64,000 nucleotides of DNA from Dioscorea cayenensis subsp. rotundata (GCF_009730915.1 NC_052482.1:1054001-1118000); one strand, 5' to 3'; shown: positions 13,430 to 26,050, counted from the stretch's first letter. The notes: generated by a model not told the origin, from the sequence alone. Made by a program: numbers and translations.

Positions 13430-13920
13430 CACAAAGCCGAGGCCCAAAAGCAAGCAAAACGAAAAGAGCTATTCAAGTTTCAAGACTAGGCTTGAAGCCC
13501 AAGAAAGCATAGCCCAATGGGCTGTAGTACGAAAGAGTGGGAAAACAGGGGAATCTCGTACAAGTACCAGGACAGCGTGAACAGGGTACAGGGCCATAAG
13601 AGAGAGCCACGTAGCACTGTGTGTTAGGGAGACATCGAAAGCCGCAACGCAAAGCAAGCTAAACAAAAGGCCACACAGCTAAGCATGGACACGTGGCATC
13701 AAAGCACCACTATAAGTTATAGTGCCCCAGCGTCCTTGTCCCTTTTGCCCTTTCCTACCCGGGCCCACCACTCCCCTCCCCCACAAGAACAACTTACCGC
13801 TTATCCTGTTCCCACGCTTCCGTCCAAAATAAGGCTTTGTTCTCATCCTGACTCCTGCTTGGTATGGTTACCGTTTCTTTTTTCCTGTGTGCATTTATAC
13901 CCTTCATAGTCATCCGAATT
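13430..13920. promoter_or_regulatory. GC-richer island with G-box and site-II-like motifs
   Basis: About 490 bp of clearly higher GC content in AT-rich surroundings. It holds several AGCCCA/GGCCCA motifs (13440-13530), including the palindrome AGCCCAATGGGCT, and the perfect G-box context ACACGTGGC at 13689-13697. A pyrimidine- and C-rich stretch follows. AGCCCA-type motifs are known as site II (TCP-bound) elements, and CACGTG as a bZIP/bHLH site. It lies 1.1-1.6 kb upstream of the FLZ start and could be a distal promoter or the promoter of an unrecognised transcript. No ORF inside looks real. Confidence 0.35.
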
Positions 13921-15039
13921 GTAGCTAAGTCTTTTTATTAAAAGTTTTTTTTTCACTCCATAATAAATAAATAAATAAATAAATAAAATTATTATTTATT
14001 ATATATATATATATACATTTGTATGTACTTGTGACTCATACAAATAAAGAATTAAAAATTGGGTGACAGGTATAAAATAAAGTCTAGGTGCTGTTATCTA
14101 ATTTCCGTAATCTGAATCAATTTTTCTAAACTTTAATGAGGAAATGGTATTTTAACCATATATAAATTATTATTTTGTGATTTTAAATATTCATTTGATA
14201 TGTGAAAAATTTAAAGCACAGCATAACAACTTTTTTTTTGTCATCCATTTATTTTACAAATAGAATAAGAACACAACAAAATAAATACATCATTTCTTCA
14301 TAATTTTTTTATATTCTACAATCATGGTGCAAAAATTATTTTTAGTAAAATAAAAAATAACTAAATTATTCTTAACAAATTTGATCTCAACAAAGCATAA
14401 CAAAAAATTTATACTAGAAAATAGTACAGTATTTGTATTTAACTCAATGGTATTTATATCATTTTCATCCATGAATCAAACAAACTCTATAATTGATAAA
14501 TTATAAATTAATAAAAAATCATATATAACAGTTAATATGACATAAAATATTAAATAATATATATATATATATAGAGAAAGAAATAAACTAACTTAAACAA
14601 GTAATGGTAGACAATCAAAATATTTTAAAAATAAAGACAACAAAACAAATATTACTGCTAAGATTGAGAATAATTACAAACAATGTCAATTCAAGTGTTT
14701 GAAGCTTGAAATTAATTAAATAATTTTGAATTTAAATTTTTATGCATGTACAAACATATTTAAAAAATATTTATATATATTTTTTTCATGAAACTCCCTG
14801 TGCCCAATGAATACAAAAAGAAAGAAAAAGAAAAAGAGAAGAATAAATTATAGAAAGATGGTAGGGAGGCAAATGCAAATCTACACAGTAAATAACAAAC
14901 AAGAGAACACTTAAAAGGTCAGAACAACAAAAATGATCGAGAGGGACAACAGACACACACTCTTCTTCAACCTTAAAATACCCCCAAGATAAACACCAAG
15001 GTAAGCTTCAACTCTCAAGAACTAGAGAGAGGGAGAAAG

Positions 15040-16001
15040 ATGGCAGGATTAGGGGTAATACTAGAGGGAAAGAAAGGCACACAAGTGCTAAACAAGGTGA
15101 AAGTTAGAACCCGTAAGTGCAAACCCTTCTTCATCTTCATCATCTTCTTCTTCTTCTCTTCTCTCAGTACCATCCAACACCACCATAACCCCTTTCCTTC
15201 AAGCCTGCTTCCTTTGCCATCAACCTCTCTCTCATACTAAAGACATCTATATGTACAGGTAACACATCCCTCTCTCTCTTTGTGTGTGTGTGTGTCTTTT
15301 TATGCTTTGTTCTTTCACCATGTTTACTCATCTCTCTCTCTGTCTCCATCTATCTATCTATCTATCTATCTATCTACAAAGTGTGTGTGTTTTTTTCTAT
15401 GCCCTTCTCTCTTTACACTAACAATAATCATCACCATGTTTACTTCTATCTGCAAGTGTTTCTCTCTGTCATTCTATGTCCACAAACACACTAACAAGTA
15501 ACAACACTCATAACCATGTTTACTTCTCTCTCACTCTCTCTTTCTAATATACATGAGTGTGTGTGACTGTGTGAGTGTTTTGTTCTATATATTAGTTTTA
15601 TCCTTTTTTTAAAAGACAAGAAACTACACACACATATACTAAGAACACTCATCAACATATTTTCTAATATCTTCTTGCTCTCTCTACACACACACACACA
15701 CACTCTATGATCATGTTTATTTTGCCTAGTTTTATTCCTCTCTGACTAAAACATTCATCCATGTTTATCTTATTGATCATAAACAAATATCTAACAGTAG
15801 ACTTTTTTTTCTTTCTAAACAATAATAATAATAAAAAAATAAAGGGGTGATAGAGCCTTTTGCAGCGAGGATTGCAGATGCAAACAGATATACATAGATG
15901 AAGAGATGCTTCTCCGGGAGGACCGTTGCTCCCTTGCGGCGGCGCCGTCTTCCGGCCGGCGAGCCAAGAAGCCTGCCAGGCCTGGTGGTTTTGTTTACTA
16001 G
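15040..16001 (+). CDS. FCS-like zinc finger (FLZ, formerly DUF581) protein
   Basis: Exons 15040-15112, 15168-15258 and 15845-16001 join in frame to 106 aa. The N-terminus MAGLGVILEG...TQVLNK is typical of one FLZ subgroup. The zinc finger is split across exons 2 and 3: FLQACFLC (Cys38, Cys41), then KDIYMYRGDRAFCSEDC (Cys61, Cys65), followed by RCKQIYIDEE and a basic tail ending GGFVY. FLZ proteins are known plant-specific adaptors that bind SnRK1 kinase subunits. The exon 2/3 junction (YR|GD) has a clear AG|GT donor. The first intron would be only 55 nt, yet it has GTAAGT, a long pyrimidine tract and CAG, and it exactly restores the frame; the alternative is a frameshift. The domain call is firm, the first junction less so. 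Confidence 0.85.
15290..15780. repeat. Minisatellite and microsatellites in FLZ intron 2
   Basis: The intron contains about five diverged copies of a segment around CATGTTTACTTCTCTCTC (near 15319, 15435, 15515, 15710 and 15761), spaced roughly 50-195 bp, mixed with (GT)n, (CTAT)n at about 15349-15375, (CA)n and (TC)n runs. It codes for nothing. Confidence 0.6.
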
Positions 16002-16586
16002 TTAGTAACTAGTATAATGATCACTTCTCTTGAGCAAAATACACCTCTTGTTATCTTACTTGCCCTTCCTAGATCAAAGGTGTCTTTGTCCTTTTGTTTT
16101 GATATTTTGTTTAATTATTGTGTTAGGGTTAATATATTTGAGTTGTGAGAAAAGTATTTTTGTATTAATAGAGTTCATCAAAATATATATATATATATAT
16201 TTTTGGACAGTGAGGTGTATTTTTGCTATGGTGGTATTATTTTTATATCCACTTTCATGTGCAATGCTCTCTTCTAAGTGCATAGATCTCTAGGTTGGCT
16301 AATTAAGTTCCTTCTCTAATTTTATTTTCTTTTCAATGAACTCACTAAAAAGAAAAGAAAATAATCAGGCGTGAAAATGAAAAATTAGATGAATTATGTT
16401 ACATCATCATTTTCTTAAAGAAAATAGATGTGGGCCCTCTAAGAGTTAATAATTACTGATACAACCTCAAAACCATGGTTCTCAATGCATCACTATCAAA
16501 TATTTTTATCTCCATGTACGTCCCAATATGGTTAAAATCCTATATTTACTCTAGACTAATTTGGTAAAATAAACCGTTGCTGTTGC

Positions 16587-16627
<41 letters not shown>

Positions 16628-18170
16628 GAAAATATTAAAATGGTTCATTTATTTTGTATTTTTTATAATTTTAATCTTTTCAATATAATTTATATTTTTT
16701 AATTTTTGTATTTACATATTTTTTTATATTTTTTTTTTTGATCTCTCAAGTGATAAACGTCCATCAGCGAAAGGGACAAAAAAGATATTGCTAAAAAAAA
16801 TTAAAAATATGAAAATACAATAGTAAGAAAAATTACTTAAAGAGAAAAAAAAATTATATAATTACAGAAAAAAATAGATTTTATATTAGAAGTACTAAAA
16901 ACAAGGAAATAAATGAAAATAAAAAGATCATTTTAATATTTTGATTATATATATAATGATTTATAGGGAATATCAATATGGTTTTTAAATGGGTGCATTA
17001 GCAATTACTCATTAGTCATTACCAATAGTCTAGAAATATATAATATAAACTAGTATGCATAATTAAAGATAGAAATAAACCCTAAAAAGGGAATGCATAA
17101 GAATATATATGCTAGTAGTGTAACTCCCAACAACACAAAGTGGGAATGATAACCACACCAAGGAACCGAATTAATTAATAGGTTTGGTGATTAAATAAAT
17201 AACATACAGAAGTTGGAATTTCGAATGGTCTCTATCAAGCAACCTAAACAACACCACATCATCTCTATCATGTACACGAATCAAATTTCAATCATGATCT
17301 TTAATCATCATTAATAAATGATGGATAAATAAATTCTTTCGTAGATATAATGCAAATAAATTCTTCTTCACATATAATGTGTAACATAGGCTATTATTAT
17401 TATTTAACATAATTTAAGTTTAAAAATTATTTTTAAAATAAAGATCATATACTTAGATATTAAAAGTAGTTCAATAATTTTAATTTTCGTTCTACATAAA
17501 GTGCATTAAACTTTAATAAATATCCAAATCTCTATAAAAAGAAAGATGAATTATCTTAAAAAAATTAATTAACGATTGAATTATTTTTAGTTTGTCTAAT
17601 TTATGCTTTATTTCAGATGTGATTGCCTAACTAATACTAAGTCATTATGGTATAAAGAGCGAGCATAATCTCCACTCCCAAATACCTAAATTCCACTGTA
17701 CATATTATTCTCATCAATGTAAAGATGCAATTTAATGTCAATATATCATAATAATGAAATGATTTATAGATTGAAGAAAGGCTGCATGGTTTATAGAAGG
17801 CATGAAATTTTAAGAGAATGTGACATCTGTTAAAAATGCATTCTAGAGTACATGTATTATAAGAGAACAAATGATGTACAGACTGAACAATATTTTTTCT
17901 AATAGACGACAAGCACCTTCCCTCCTTGCTCCTCTCTCCTCTCCCCTCTCCCCACCACCTCTCATTTAAAGGATTATTAAAAAAACAGACAAAATACAGA
18001 GATGCACTGATTACGGTGACTAACAAACCTCCTAAAAAAATTCTCTTGTTCCATAACTATATAAAGGTGAAATTACCTTTTTTTCTCACGGGGGATCAAC
18101 ACAAATTTATGAATGGCACTTACATTGCATGAACAGTACTATCGAGGGAAAAATTTGAACACTTATCCTC
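16002..18170. other. FLZ 3' region and AT-rich intergenic DNA
   Basis: The first few hundred bases probably hold the FLZ 3' untranslated region. The rest is AT-rich, with a (TA)n run at about 16590-16620. A 129-codon open minus frame at 17637-18026 has no recognisable domain and an unremarkable composition, so I do not call it. Confidence 0.5.
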
Positions 18171-18177
18171 CCCTAGG

Positions 18178-18970
18178 GCTTGCTTGGATGGAGGTATAAA
18201 AAGGTTTCATAAAGTAAAGTAAGGTAAGGTAATGGAAGATAAAAGGAAGTTTAAAACCTTTCATTGCTTGGGATAAGGTAAGGTAAATGAAGGTTTTGAA
18301 ATCTTGTTGTGTTTGGTTTGAAGGTAATTGGAGGTAAGATTATATAGTAATATTACTAAATTACCCTTAGGATGAAAGACAAAAATTGTAACTTTATTTA
18401 CAATTACATGAAACTTATACATCATTCACTTCATTATTTATGTAAATCTCACAGGTAATTATTACTATATTAATTAATATTATTAATTAATATAATAATA
18501 TTAATTATTATATTAATTATATTAGTTAATATTATTATTAATTAATATAATTAAATAATATAATAATATAAACTAATATTAATAATATAATAGTTATTAT
18601 AATTAATATTATTATTAATAATATTAATTGATATAATAATATTAATAATGATATTAATTAATATAATAATATGAATATGTATAATTGAATAATATAATAA
18701 TATTAATTAATAGTATTATATTATTAATTAATCAAATATCTTGTAATTTTTGTAAATGAGTATGGGCATTTTGGTCAATAAAAAAATATTGGTACTCAAA
18801 ACTTCCATAACCCTCCAATTTGGAGGGTTGAGAAATGAGAGAAAAGTGGAGGTTTTGAAACCTCCATTAACCCTCCTCAACCCTTACCTCCCTCTAAAAC
18901 CTCCTACCCAAGCATGGGTTTTTAAAAACCCTTCCCTTACGTTACCCCCAAAAACCTCCAACCAAGCAAA
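18178..18970. mobile_element. hAT-like non-autonomous inverted-repeat element
   Basis: The left end GCTTGCTTGGATGGAGGT mirrors the right end ACCTCCAACCAAGCAAA. Further in, the AAGGTAAGG-rich left arm pairs with a CCTTACCTCC-rich right arm, so the element folds into a long imperfect hairpin. The core (about 18450-18740) is an array of TTAATATTA-type repeats. CTAGG flanks both ends and may be a target-site duplication. There is no transposase, so it is a MITE-class element of about 0.8 kb. The superfamily is uncertain. Confidence 0.6.
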
Positions 18971-18974
18971 CTAG

Positions 18975-21900
18975 GACTCTTGTGTCATATCATTGGACTA
19001 TCCAATGGTTGACCTGAATAATAATTTTGAATACAAACTAAAAATTTCATACCTTCAACTTTTCAAGGTGCATGCCTGTTTGTTAGAACTAAAAATACTC
19101 TGAACCCAAAATATTTATTTAAAAAAATAATAATAATCCAACATTTCAGCGGCAACCATAATTAATAAATTGTCACTAAACCGTTAAGATGCATTTTAAA
19201 TTAAATGTATCCTAATATCTATAAATACAAACTTCACACCTATACTACTTGCCAGACTAATATAACTCTCAACCGAATACGTTTATTCAAAGAAATTTTT
19301 TTCAGCATTTACTAATAATCATAACTAATAAATCATTGCTAAGATGCAGTCTAAAGTAATTATCATATAAAAAAAGACACATAATTTATGGATCGCACAA
19401 TGATCCTTAATGCAAAACTCAAGTAACTTTTACTTTGAATGTGAATACTTGCATTGTTAGTCAAAGCCAATGAAATTCCTAAACCAATAAGTTTATTGAT
19501 AAAAGAAAATGTCAATGTTGAGAAGAATTTTGAAGTAAATGTATCATAAGAGCAAAGGGCCAATGGATTGAACAATGATTCTCAACCAAAGACTTAATAA
19601 TTCCAACTTCAAAGGTGAATGCATACATTCTTTGTCAGAACTGATAAAGAAATAGGAATCTTGGACTTCAGCTAGGCTGAGGTTTTGGCAATTCAATGGG
19701 GTGGGTAATATGAGACGTTCTTTTCATGCTCTTGTCCTATTGTGCTCCTACAAATTCAACAGATAGAGTGGGATAGACAGATTAATAGATACATCTGCTT
19801 AATTTTTTGGGATTTTCTCTCATATTTACTTTTATCTAGGATTCACAAAATTTCATTATTGATTTTGTACCCTTATATTTGCCAGTAGATTGAGAAGGAT
19901 GGAACCAGGGCAACACCCCTGACAAAGCTAACCCTAGGTTCATAGCACCTAATTCTACTTCTAATATTCAAAAACATAAAAACAAGAACTTATCAAATAG
20001 GGAGAAGAAAAATGTAAAGTACACACATCAAGCAGAAAACAAAAGGGGGAGTTATCATATGTCAAAATGAGAACTTCAATAGCATCCAGAATGAAGAATT
20101 GAAGGTTGTTGGTCTATGCACCATCATTGATAAAGACTATAGTGATTGTGGCTGGACTAGATGATTAAGTTCCTTCTTTGGAGTCCAGCACATAGAAAAG
20201 GCCAAATGATAATGTTGATTGAGTATTTTTCTTTTTCTTCCTAAGGGAAAATTTCACAAAAGCTTCTTTCCTTGTTGGTTGCGAAAAATCGGAATTAGTG
20301 GTCACATCTATGCATGATGTAGCCCTTGTCACAAGCGAAAGATATCTAAGGAATGACAAACTTATTTATTCTACCTTCTACATGCTACCTTTGTTTTTGT
20401 AATAATCATTCAGGGTTTTTTCCAATACCTTAGGTTTTTTTTTTAAACTTATCTTTTATTAAACAGACTAAGAAATTAATTGGTAGAGAACATAGATAAT
20501 TATGAGGCTGGTCTACTAACTCCAGTCAAGGATATATAAGAGGCTGGCTGACTGAAGAAGTATAACCCATGATAGGATATAATACAGAGATCCAAAGATT
20601 TTCAGAAACTAATATAAGTTATAATCCATATATACAACTAAGAATACATGGCTTCCAAATGCTACCATATAGTGCCCAATCTTTTGGAGCTACAATTAGG
20701 ATCAAGCTGCTATCCAAGAGTTGACAATAAGCACAAAAAGGTGGTTTGTTTTGAAAATAACAATTCAATATCCAAGGCCTAGCAATGTGAGAAAATGTGT
20801 GATACATTTTGGACGAAGATGTTAAGAAATCAATGCAAGTTTTCAGCAGAAAATACGAAGTCATAAAAATCAATGAAATAATACTAGAGACTATATTCAT
20901 GCCAGAAGCAGATCAATGATCAGAGATACAACATATTCAAGATATTCCACGTAGCTGTCAAGCCAGCGCAACATGACGAATGTTTTAGACTTTAAATTTC
21001 ATGTTTGATCTGACATTTTAACTTTGACACTAATTATAGACTAAAATGCCCACACACGCAATAAATTGACTTGTAATTTACTGATAACTGGAAGGTTTCT
21101 GCAGCTAAAAATAGGGAAAGCTTTCCTGGCTTTCCTGATTGTGGCTCAGTCTAGATGAGAAAGAATGCTCTAACCAGCAACTGAATAGTTGTGACAGGTG
21201 AGGACTCTGCAACCTTAACTTCTATAAAGTGTTGCTTTAAAGGGGCATGGCCATTGTAAATTACAAGATTGACTTTTGATCCAGATAAAATTAAATCAAG
21301 TGGTGGGCCTCATGTATGACAAATGATATACTAGATGTTCATTTAAGTTCTGCCCTTGTGTTGTCACCATGACATTGAAAGAGGTATTTAAGTTCAAGAC
21401 AAGGGTGGAAAAAAAGTGCATACGTCCACATACTATCACCTACTCCCATTCATAGCGGTCAACAGGCCATTATGTTAAGTTGGGTACAGTACTATTTGAC
21501 ATCAAACAAGGGAGTTACACTAAAATCAAACAGACAAAATCTGAAAAACAGTACAGAATAAATTTAAAAAAAAATTACAATAGAGGGTGGTGAATAAAAG
21601 TTGACCTGTATATAAATGTGGATATAAGATAGCTATGCTTCGCATATCATAAGTTCGTTTTATTTGAATTTGAGGAAGTATGCCAAAACAGCTGTTAAGC
21701 ACTTGTACTAGTAGCACAAGAAAGTAATGATCTAAAAATTTAAATTTTAGCTATAAATATAAGAAATAAATCAACAACCTAAGTTTGTTATTCAACCTAA
21801 TTTTAGCTATAAATATAAGAATTAAATTAAAAAACACACTATCAGCCTATCCGGCTATTTCTAATTGAGAGTACAGCGAGGAAATTTGTTATTCAACACA

Positions 21901-22340
21901 GACCTCTAAACAAATTGGGGAATGCAGTGACTTCTTAAGTTTTAGCATGATAAAAGGGTAAAGCTTAATATGTGGCAAGGATAAAATCCAGCTGAACACC
22001 TTTTGAGCAAGGTTATTTGGCATGTTGGAAACTCAATATTTCAGTTACGCATCATAATATGTATAATGGAGGATATCCAACTTGTAAATGTACAAATACA
22101 AGGACTACCAGATTTTCAATAAGTATTAAGTCACACATCAAACAAGTTGGCACAAATATGTATTTTATACTAAATATAAATAAAAAACATGTTAGGGTGC
22201 ACGTCTACATTGCCAAAGTTGGTTAAATGGGCCATATGTCCTAGCAATATACTGAGATCAGCCATCCCATCTAACTTGCAGATCATTGTTTATAGACTAT
22301 TAGTTTAGCAGACATTTCCTATATAGAGAAGCCCAAGTTA
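18975..22340. other. Intergenic stretch without a recognisable gene
   Basis: Less AT-rich than the neighbouring spacers but with no ORF of recognisable family on either strand. The longest minus frame (93 codons near 20619-20900) shows no known motif. Part of this could be introns or 3' sequence of an older minus-strand gene linked to the LC8-like fragments at 24.1-24.7 kb, but I found no matching downstream exon. Confidence 0.4.
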
Positions 22341-22345
22341 CATTA

Positions 22346-22650
22346 AACAAAAATTACATAATGCAAACGGCCGCCAAAGCAAATTTCATAGCTCTTGAAA
22401 AAATTTTCTTTGCCTTAAGGTGTCTGCTAGTAATTAGTTTTATGACAATTTATTATACAGATGAGCAGTTACTAGGTGATTATCAAGTTCATAGGTTAAG
22501 TTGTCTTTAACAAAAATTACAGAACACAAATGACCATCAACACTTACAAAAAATTACACTTGATCTTTAAGGTTCAGCTAGTATTTACCTATATGACAAT
22601 TTATCATACAGAAGGACATTTGCAAGGTAGTTATCAAGTTCACACACTGA
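22346..22650. repeat. Diverged two-copy tandem repeat
   Basis: Two copies with a period of about 163 bp. Each begins AAAAATTACA, continues through AGTAATT/AGTATTT and ATATGACAATTTAT-like segments, and ends GTTATCAAGTTCA or similar. Non-coding. Confidence 0.5.
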
Positions 22651-22989
22651 GATTTTAAGGCATAAAATGTACTGCATTGTTCATGCACAGTTCAAAACAC
22701 ACTTTTCATTTCAACATGCAAGTGTTTGTCAAAGTTCAAATCAGCCCTACAAGTATCCAATTAAATAGCATGGTTAAATTCGGCTAAAATGAACTTGGAT
22801 TTCAACACTGACATCAAGATAGGGGTTATGACCCTACGATGATCTATGTAATACAATCAACTGTCCAGAATGCTGTTTATTAAGAACATGTTGTGCAAGA
22901 ATACAAGATAATATACAAAAATCTAATGCCCAGAACACAAATAAATGTTCAATATCTAAACAGTGATCACCACTAGAGTTTAATGTGCA

Positions 22990-24440
22990 TAAATATCTCA
23001 ATTTCGACCCAATTTAAAGATATCTCAAGGATTATGACATCTCTTCTCATCATCAACCAAAATATGATTAAAAAAAAAACTCCTCAAATCCATCGATCAA
23101 CACTACGCATTGATCCAAATCCGAACCCAGACGAAAAGCTCATCACTCCCACAGTCCCATTTCCATTGTTGACCAACGGGATGAATGCCAGTACTCTACT
23201 ACTTCTACTCAAGATTGGACTATATCATAGAACCGTAGATAAAAAAAAGCAATGAAAATTGCTATCACAAAAGAACCCCTCAAATCCATCAATCAACACT
23301 ATGCATTGATCCAAATCCAAACCCAGACAAAAATCTCAACACTCCCATAGTCCCATTTTCCATTGTTGATCAACAGGATGAATGTCAGTACTCTACTACT
23401 TCTACTCAAGATTGGACTATATCATAAGAACACAGATCAAACAAAGCAATGAAAATTGCTACCAGAAGAAAATCTCATCACTCCCACATCCCCATTTCCA
23501 TTGTTGAACCACAGGATGAATGCCAGTACTCTACTACTTCAACTCAAGATTGGACTATATCATACAACCGTAGATCAAACAAAGCAATGAAAATTGCAAT
23601 CACAAAAACTCCTCAAATCCATCAATCAACAATATGCATTGATCCAAACCCAAACCCAAACGAAAATCTCAACACTCCCATAGTCTCATTTCCATTGTTG
23701 ATCAACAGGATGAATGGCAGTACTCTATTACTTTTACTCAAGATTGGACTATATCATAGAACCGTAGATCAAATAAAGCAATGAAAATTGCTACCAGACG
23801 AAAATCTCATCATTCCCACAGTCCCATTTCCATTGTTGATCAACAGGATGAACGCCAGTACTCTTCTACTTCAACTCAAGGTTAGACTATATCATACAAC
23901 CATCGATCAAACAACGCAATGAAAATCATTATCACAAAAAATACTCCTCAAATCCATCAATCAACAATATGCATTGATCCAAATCTGAGCCTAGATGAAA
24001 AGCTCACCACTTCCATTTCCATTGTTGATCAACAGGATGAATACCAGTACTTTACCTACTACTACTCAAAATTAGACTATATTATAGAACCGTAGATTAA
24101 AAAAAAAAAAGATAGGAAAATCGCAAAAACATGAGGTTAGGGTACCGATCAAGCAGACAGTGCCATAATCCTTGTCAAACTCGGTCTTAACGAGATTGAC
24201 GACGCCCTTCTCCACCGCAAGCCTTCTCAAACGCCACAATGGCGCTATCAATAGCCTCTTCTTCATACTCCTCTTCAAATCCATCAATCAACACTACGCA
24301 TTGATCCAAATCCGGACCCAGACAAAAATCTCATCACTCCTATTTCCATTGTTGATCAACAGAATGAATGCAATCACTCTACTATTTCTACTCAAGATTG
24401 GACTATTTCCTAGAACCACAGATCAAAAAAACAATGAAAA
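22990..24440. repeat. Compound tandem repeat array with alternating units
   Basis: The segment AAGATTGGACTATATCATA recurs, with ends near 23220, 23417, 23554, 23749, 23887, 24078 and 24403. The spacings are about 197, 137, 195, 138, 191 and 325 bp, so a longer and a shorter unit alternate. The longer unit contains CAAATCCATCAATCAACA and GCATTGATCCAAATC; both contain CCATTTCCATTGTTGATCAA and AGTACTCTACTACTTC. The last interval is longer because it carries an LC8-like fragment. The array appears to have grown as dimers. Confidence 0.7.
24126..24290 (-). pseudogene. LC8-type dynein light chain-like fragment, copy 1
   Basis: On the minus strand the reading EEEAIDSAIVAFEKAC switches by one base into VEKGVVNLVKTEFDKDYGT. 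This is the order seen in plant LC8-type dynein light chains (VDIAIAAFEK..VEK..A..IKKEFDKKHG), small dimeric adaptors. The downstream beta-strand region (C-IVG-NFG...FVYFYL) is missing. It shares the same one-base frame break with copy 2 and is embedded in the tandem array, so it is a truncated duplicate. The family call rests on about 35 residues. Confidence 0.45.
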
Positions 24441-24461
24441 TCATAAAAACATGAGATTAAA

Positions 24462-24700
24462 GTACCGATCGAGCAGAGAGTACCATAATCCTCGCCAAAC
24501 TCGTTCTTCACATGATCGGCGACGCCCTTCTCCACCGCAAGCCTTCTCAAACACCACAATGGCGCAGTCAATGGCCTCCTCCTCTTCATGCTCCTTCTCG
24601 TCGACGCTCTTCGCCACCGCCTCGTTCTTCGCCCTCGTCCTCCATTGCCGCCCTCTTCGTCTCCGCTCAAAGCTTCGAGAGTTTGGGGTTTCAAAATTGA
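24462..24700 (-). pseudogene. LC8-type dynein light chain-like fragment, copy 2
   Basis: This is a longer version of the neighbouring fragment: an acidic/basic leader (NEAVAKSVDEKEHEEEE), then AIDCAIVVFEKAC, and in the next frame VEKGVADHVKNEFGEDYGT, ending at a possible donor (ATCG|GTACTT). One extra G between the two halves breaks the frame, as in copy 1. The G+C content is well above the surroundings, as for a former first exon. Without later exons I treat it as a pseudogene. An unusual splice or an unrecognised real gene remains possible. Confidence 0.45.
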
Positions 24701-25110
24701 CGAAGTTACATATATACCCCTTATGCAAGGACGAAAGTCACAATAAGTCCTTGAATACTTTCTACTTCCACGGATCATCCCTGAATTTTTCAAATTTGAT
24801 AGAACGTCCTTACTAATTGAATTGGTTTGTGAAAAGTCCCTATTGAGAATTAATCATGTATTCATGGACATTTTAATTTGTTTATTTATATTCGTGCCTA
24901 TTCATATGATACAGGACGTGAATTGAGAAAAGATAAAATTATTAATATCATTTTCAAATTTTTTAAAACAAAAAAATAGTAAAGTTGGGGTTTTTAAAAT
25001 TTTAAAAGAATATATAATTCAATTAATATCTGTTTTTAAATTCCTATTCTATTACTCTAAATTATCCATTATTTAAAATTCAAGCTTCATAAGATTACAA
25101 AAATAACTAA

Positions 25111-26050
25111 GGGCCCGTTTGGTGGACATGATAAAAACGAAAGGATATGATAGACTATCATATCATGCTATTATCCTTTGTTTGGTGTGCCAATAGGATA
25201 TGATAATCTTATCCTATTGGCTCTTATCATGGCGGGGCACATGATAATGAATCCTATGGGGGAAGTCAGGATAGAAACGGGGAGGATATGATAAAAAATA
25301 AATTTACTTTTTTGCCCTATTATTTGGTTGCTCTCCCTAAACTAGGGTTTCATTGTATATCTTCTTTTGATCTTAATGCTTGGGACAAGAAACTTGTCAA
25401 CAACTAGATATGACACTAATTTTACTATTTAAGTAGGATTTTACGCATTTAGAGTAGTTAAAGTGTTTCCACTTCGATCTCGTGCTTGAGTAGATTATTT
25501 TTCATCTAAATCTCTTTTTTTAATCATGTTTTATTTTTAGTTTCTCTAGTTCAATGATTTTTTTTCAAATTGATTTTGATGTGATTTATTTATTTTCCAT
25601 TAATGAGTTTGTTAGTTTAGCTTTATGCCATGTTGATAACTTTGTGTATGATTTTCTCCAAAAAAAAAATTGGTATGGATTACAATATTTTCAAGTTGGT
25701 GATATTGCAATCTATATATTTGTGGACATTATTTATAAGTTATTTATTTTTTAAAAATTTAAAATATACCGATAAATAAATCATTAAGGAAAAATCCAAA
25801 AAAAGTCTATTTAAAAAAAATGATATGTAACTATATTATAAAGGGTAATTTTGTCTATTTACGTATCATTCATATCATATTATGTCATTATCCAGTCCAC
25901 TTCAAACATAAAATAGGATAACAAAATGCTATATGATGGTTTATCCGGTGCGATCAAACAAACGATAGGATATAGCTTATCATGCCCATATCCTTTCCTA
26001 CTCCTATACAGTCCTTATATCATATCCGTCCATATCCTTATAGCCCAACG
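25111..26050. mobile_element. hAT-like non-autonomous element with GGATATGATA arms
   Basis: The left end GGGCCCGTTTGGTGG is a common start of plant hAT-type MITEs. GGATATGATA-type motifs fill the left arm and their complements (TATCATATCC, ATCCTTTCC) the right arm, which ends ATAGCCCAACGG. The arms fold back on each other over more than 100 bp. ATAACTA and TAGTTAT lie just outside, so the ends are uncertain by a few bases. No transposase is present. Confidence 0.6.

Noticed and set aside
17637..18026. 129-codon open minus-strand frame
   Set aside because: No recognisable domain, no splice or promoter context, and the composition fits chance. Left uncalled.
20165..20360. Minus-strand frame ending FGLFYVLDSKEGT as a possible LC8 terminal exon
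   Set aside because: Resemblance to the LC8 C-terminal strand (FVYFYLD...) is limited to a few residues, without a supporting splice phase.
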